NCBI GenBank assembly: GCA_021295935.1
Contig: JAGWBL010000034.1
Span: 1 to 8,316 of the forward strand
DNA: 8,316 nucleotides
DNA from: Pseudomonadales bacterium
GTDB lineage: Bacteria; Pseudomonadota; Gammaproteobacteria; Pseudomonadales; Azotimanducaceae
Reading direction: 5' to 3'
Positions 6,267-8,316 of this stretch are shown in pieces (position 1 is the stretch's first letter; each line of letters opens with the position of its first letter). Below the pieces are notes generated by a model that was given only the letters and a program-made list of their open reading frames with translations, was not told the DNA's origin and did no database searches. The position numbers and the translations under genes were made by a program.

Positions 6267-7620
6267 ACTGATCCCCTTTCTGATGTTCCTGGTCGCGTTC
6301 GCGGCCTTGTTGAGCGGCTACGCCGTAGCTCCAACCATCGCAGGAGTGGCCCTGATGTTCGGTCTCGGAGGGTTTGCGTTCGGAGCGTTCGATCTGCAGG
6401 AGTTCGGGTTTATTCCCGGCAGGATCTTCGGCATCGTTTCCAACCAGGTTCTCGTGGCGGTCCCGCTTTTCATACTCATGGGAGTCACCCTTGAGAAGAG
6501 CCAGATCGCGGAGACGCTGCTCATCAGACTCTCGGGGCTTGCCGGCGGACTTCCCGGAGGCCTCGGACTGGCGGTGGTCTTGGTCGGCATGCTCATGGCG
6601 GCCAGTACGGGAATCGTCGGGGCGACTGTCGTCACCATGGGGCTGCTGTCGCTTCCGCTCATGTTGAAGAACGGTTACGACCCGCGTCTCGCAACAGGGA
6701 CTATCGTTGCGACCGGCACGCTCGGGCAAATCATTCCGCCGTCGATCGTCCTGGTGCTTCTGGGCGACGTGCTCTCCACCGCGTACCAGCAGGCCCAGCT
6801 TGGCGGAGGAATCCTCAACCCCAAGACCGTTTCTGTCGGAGATCTGTTCGCTGGCGCGCTGATTCCCGGTCTGTTGCTGGTTGCCTTCTTCGCAGTCTAC
6901 GTCCTGACCACGGGATGCCTGAGTCCCGGTCGCGCGCCCTCCGCTGGCAAGATGGATGGTGGAGACTGGTTGGCGTTGCTCAAGGGCTTGTTCCCACCCT
7001 TGGCGTTGATTTGCACCGTGCTTGGATCCATCCTCTGGGGCGTCGCCACGCCAACGGAGGCTGCAGGAGTCGGAGCGTGCGGGGCTCTCGCCATTGCCTG
7101 GGGCTACGGCAAGCTCACGGTGCAGCGATTGCGAGCCATCCTCGAGTCTACGATGAAGACCACGTGCATGGTGTTCTTCATACTCATCGCCGCTTCACTG
7201 TTCTCCTTGGTGTTTCGGGGGTACGGCGGTGATCACGTCGTGCATGGCTGGTTCGAGGCGATGCCGGGTGGGCACCTCCCTGCCGTTCTCATGGTCATGG
7301 CCGTGATATTCCTGCTCGGATTCGTGCTCGACTTTGTCGAGATCACCTACGTCGTGCTTCCCATCGTGGTGCCGGGCCTGCTCCAGATGGGCGTGGATCC
7401 CGTCTGGCTGGGGATCCTGATCGCGGTGAACCTCCAGACATCGTTCCTTACTCCCCCATTCGGCTTCGCGCTGTTCTATTTGCGCGGCGTCGCCCCCCAG
7501 TCCGTGAGAACCACCCAGATGTACCGCGGCGTCGTGCCGTTCATCGCGTTGCAACTGCTGCTCCTGGGGCTCCTGTTCGCGGTTCCTTCTCTCGCCACGT
7601 GGCTTCCTCGGCAACTGTGA
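6259..7620 (+). CDS. dctM: TRAP transporter large permease subunit (DctM family)
   Basis: DctM is the sodium-coupled transport subunit of a TRAP importer, moving an organic acid delivered by the periplasmic binding protein across the inner membrane. The 453-residue product is hydrophobic throughout with about a dozen membrane segments. Landmarks are NQVLVAVPLFILMG (62–75), the first hairpin loop GTLGQIIPPSIVLVLL (153–168), ATPTEAAGVGACGAL (263–277) and the second signature, which includes LDFVEITYVVLPIVVPG (357–373) and LQTSFLTPPFGFALFYLRG (392–410). The two PP-containing loops form the substrate and sodium site in solved TRAP structures. ATG 6259 overlaps the dctQ stop in the 8-base sequence ATGCTTGA, with little Shine–Dalgarno of its own, so coupling is likely. 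The second signature resembles that of DctM subunits paired with TakP-type binding proteins, which fits the neighbour downstream. Confidence 0.96.
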   Translation: MLELIPFLMFLVAFAALLSGYAVAPTIAGVALMFGLGGFAFGAFDLQEFGFIPGRIFGIVSNQVLVAVPLFILMGVTLEKSQIAETLLIRLSGLAGGLPGGLGLAVVLVGMLMAASTGIVGATVVTMGLLSLPLMLKNGYDPRLATGTIVATGTLGQIIPPSIVLVLLGDVLSTAYQQAQLGGGILNPKTVSVGDLFAGALIPGLLLVAFFAVYVLTTGCLSPGRAPSAGKMDGGDWLALLKGLFPPLALICTVLGSILWGVATPTEAAGVGACGALAIAWGYGKLTVQRLRAILESTMKTTCMVFFILIAASLFSLVFRGYGGDHVVHGWFEAMPGGHLPAVLMVMAVIFLLGFVLDFVEITYVVLPIVVPGLLQMGVDPVWLGILIAVNLQTSFLTPPFGFALFYLRGVAPQSVRTTQMYRGVVPFIALQLLLLGLLFAVPSLATWLPRQL

Positions 7621-7669
7621 AAGCCGCATGCACCAAGCGGCGGCCAGCCGTCGCGCTCTCGCTGCACGC

Positions 7670-8316
7670 TCACTCGGACTGTCGCACCCTGAGATACGCC
7701 GCCTCTGACACGTCGTGATACTCCTGAACACTTGACTGGAAATCGGTGTAGGACTTGAGAATCCGCTGGCCCAGATCGTCGTTGGGAGAGATCGCCTCTC
7801 TGACGACCTCGGCGGAAATCTCTCGAAGTTGATCGAGAACGGCCTTCGGCAAACGCCTAAGCTTGGTTCCGTGCCGTTCCGTGAGAGTCTGCAGAGCCTT
7901 GTGGTTGCGCGCCGTGAATTCGTCGAGCACGTCCTGGTTGACTGCGCGCCAAGCAACATCCACGATCGCTTGCAGGTCTTCGGGCAAGGCCTCGAAGGCG
8001 TCGCGATTGACGATCGCCTCAAGCACCGCGCCGGGTTCGTGCCAACCCGGGTAGTGGTAGAACTCTGCCACCTCGTGCAAGGCGAACGCCAAGTCGTTGT
8101 ACGGGCCGACCCATTCCGAGGCGTCGACAACCCCCGTCTGCAAGGACGTGTAGATCTCCCCGCCCGGAAGGTTCACCGGACTGGCGCCTGCACGTCGCAT
8201 GACTTCGCCGCCGAGTCCCGGAATCCGCATCTTCAGACCCCGAAGGTCCTCCAGCGAATGGATTTCCTTGTTGAACCAGCCCGCCATCTGGACGCCACTG
8301 TTGCCTGCCGGAAACG
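7670..8316 (-). CDS. dctP: TRAP transporter substrate-binding protein, TakP-like DctP (5' end outside the window)
   Basis: This is the periplasmic solute receptor that hands substrate to DctQM. About 214 C-terminal codons are visible; the frame stays open to the right edge, so the signal peptide and first lobe are missing. ATG 8287 is internal, because homology continues upstream (PAGNSGVQ before MAGWFNKEI). Family landmarks are LRGLKMRIPGLGG, GGEIYTSLQTGVVDASEWVG, and YYPGWHEPG-like YHYPGWHEPGAV. The Gln before MAGWF, the Arg of KMR and the Glu-Trp of SEWVG occupy the places of residues that in Rhodobacter TakP bind 2-oxoacid and cation, as far as I recall. A 2-oxoacid, lactate or related acid is therefore a reasonable substrate guess. 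The gene points toward dctM, with 49 bp between the stop codons, so it must have its own promoter to the right. Confidence 0.93.
   Translation of the reverse strand, partial: FPAGNSGVQMAGWFNKEIHSLEDLRGLKMRIPGLGGEVMRRAGASPVNLPGGEIYTSLQTGVVDASEWVGPYNDLAFALHEVAEFYHYPGWHEPGAVLEAIVNRDAFEALPEDLQAIVDVAWRAVNQDVLDEFTARNHKALQTLTERHGTKLRRLPKAVLDQLREISAEVVREAISPNDDLGQRILKSYTDFQSSVQEYHDVSEAAYLRVRQSE

Noticed and set aside
7621..7669. Possible bidirectional terminator between dctM and dctP.
   Set aside because: Only 4-bp stems (CCGC/GCGG, CGGC/GCCG) and no T-tracts are present, so it is not supported.
7195..8130. A 311-codon minus-strand frame across the dctM 3' end and dctP.
   Set aside because: It is out of frame with the clear DctP homology and antisense to dctM; a shadow.

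Overview
The window is 8.3 kb of GC-rich proteobacterial chromosome. It holds seven recognisable genes and one long gene-poor gap. The order spoT–ridA–recG followed by rubredoxin and ubiA is a neighbourhood I associate with Gammaproteobacteria (for example the Pseudomonas spoT/ridA/recG and rubredoxin/ubiA regions). UbiA indicates a ubiquinone-making, respiring organism. I cannot place it more finely from the sequence.

Positions 1–3667 (+) are a compact housekeeping operon. It begins with the 3' part of spoT, the (p)ppGpp hydrolase/synthetase; the 5' end lies outside the window. An in-frame TAA at 66–68 cuts spoT in the middle of the conserved synthetase core. The downstream TGS, zinc-finger/CC and ACT domains remain open and well conserved. 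ridA (enamine/imine deaminase, GTG start) follows after 8 bp, and recG (branched-DNA helicase) after another 6 bp.

Positions 3668–4370 contain no convincing gene. Several short perfect hairpins are there, three of them within about 80 bp (4170–4250). ubiC, which often precedes ubiA in this group, is not in the window.

Positions 4371–5540 hold a divergent pair. A 55-residue rubredoxin is on the minus strand and ubiA (4-hydroxybenzoate polyprenyltransferase) is on the plus strand, with starts as little as 45 bp apart. The ubiA start is ambiguous: ATG 4584 or TTG 4674.

Positions 5541–8316 encode a TRAP transporter. dctQ (TTG start) and dctM overlap by 8 bp on the plus strand. A TakP-like substrate-binding dctP lies on the minus strand, pointing at dctM and running off the right edge. 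The parts look like one 2-oxoacid or related organic-acid importer, but the binding protein is on the opposite strand and must be transcribed separately.

I found no convincing tRNA or rRNA gene, CRISPR array, insertion sequence or unknown multi-gene system. The observations most worth checking are the spoT stop codon, a Trp in the RecG TRG motif, the gene-poor gap with its hairpin cluster, and the split TRAP locus.
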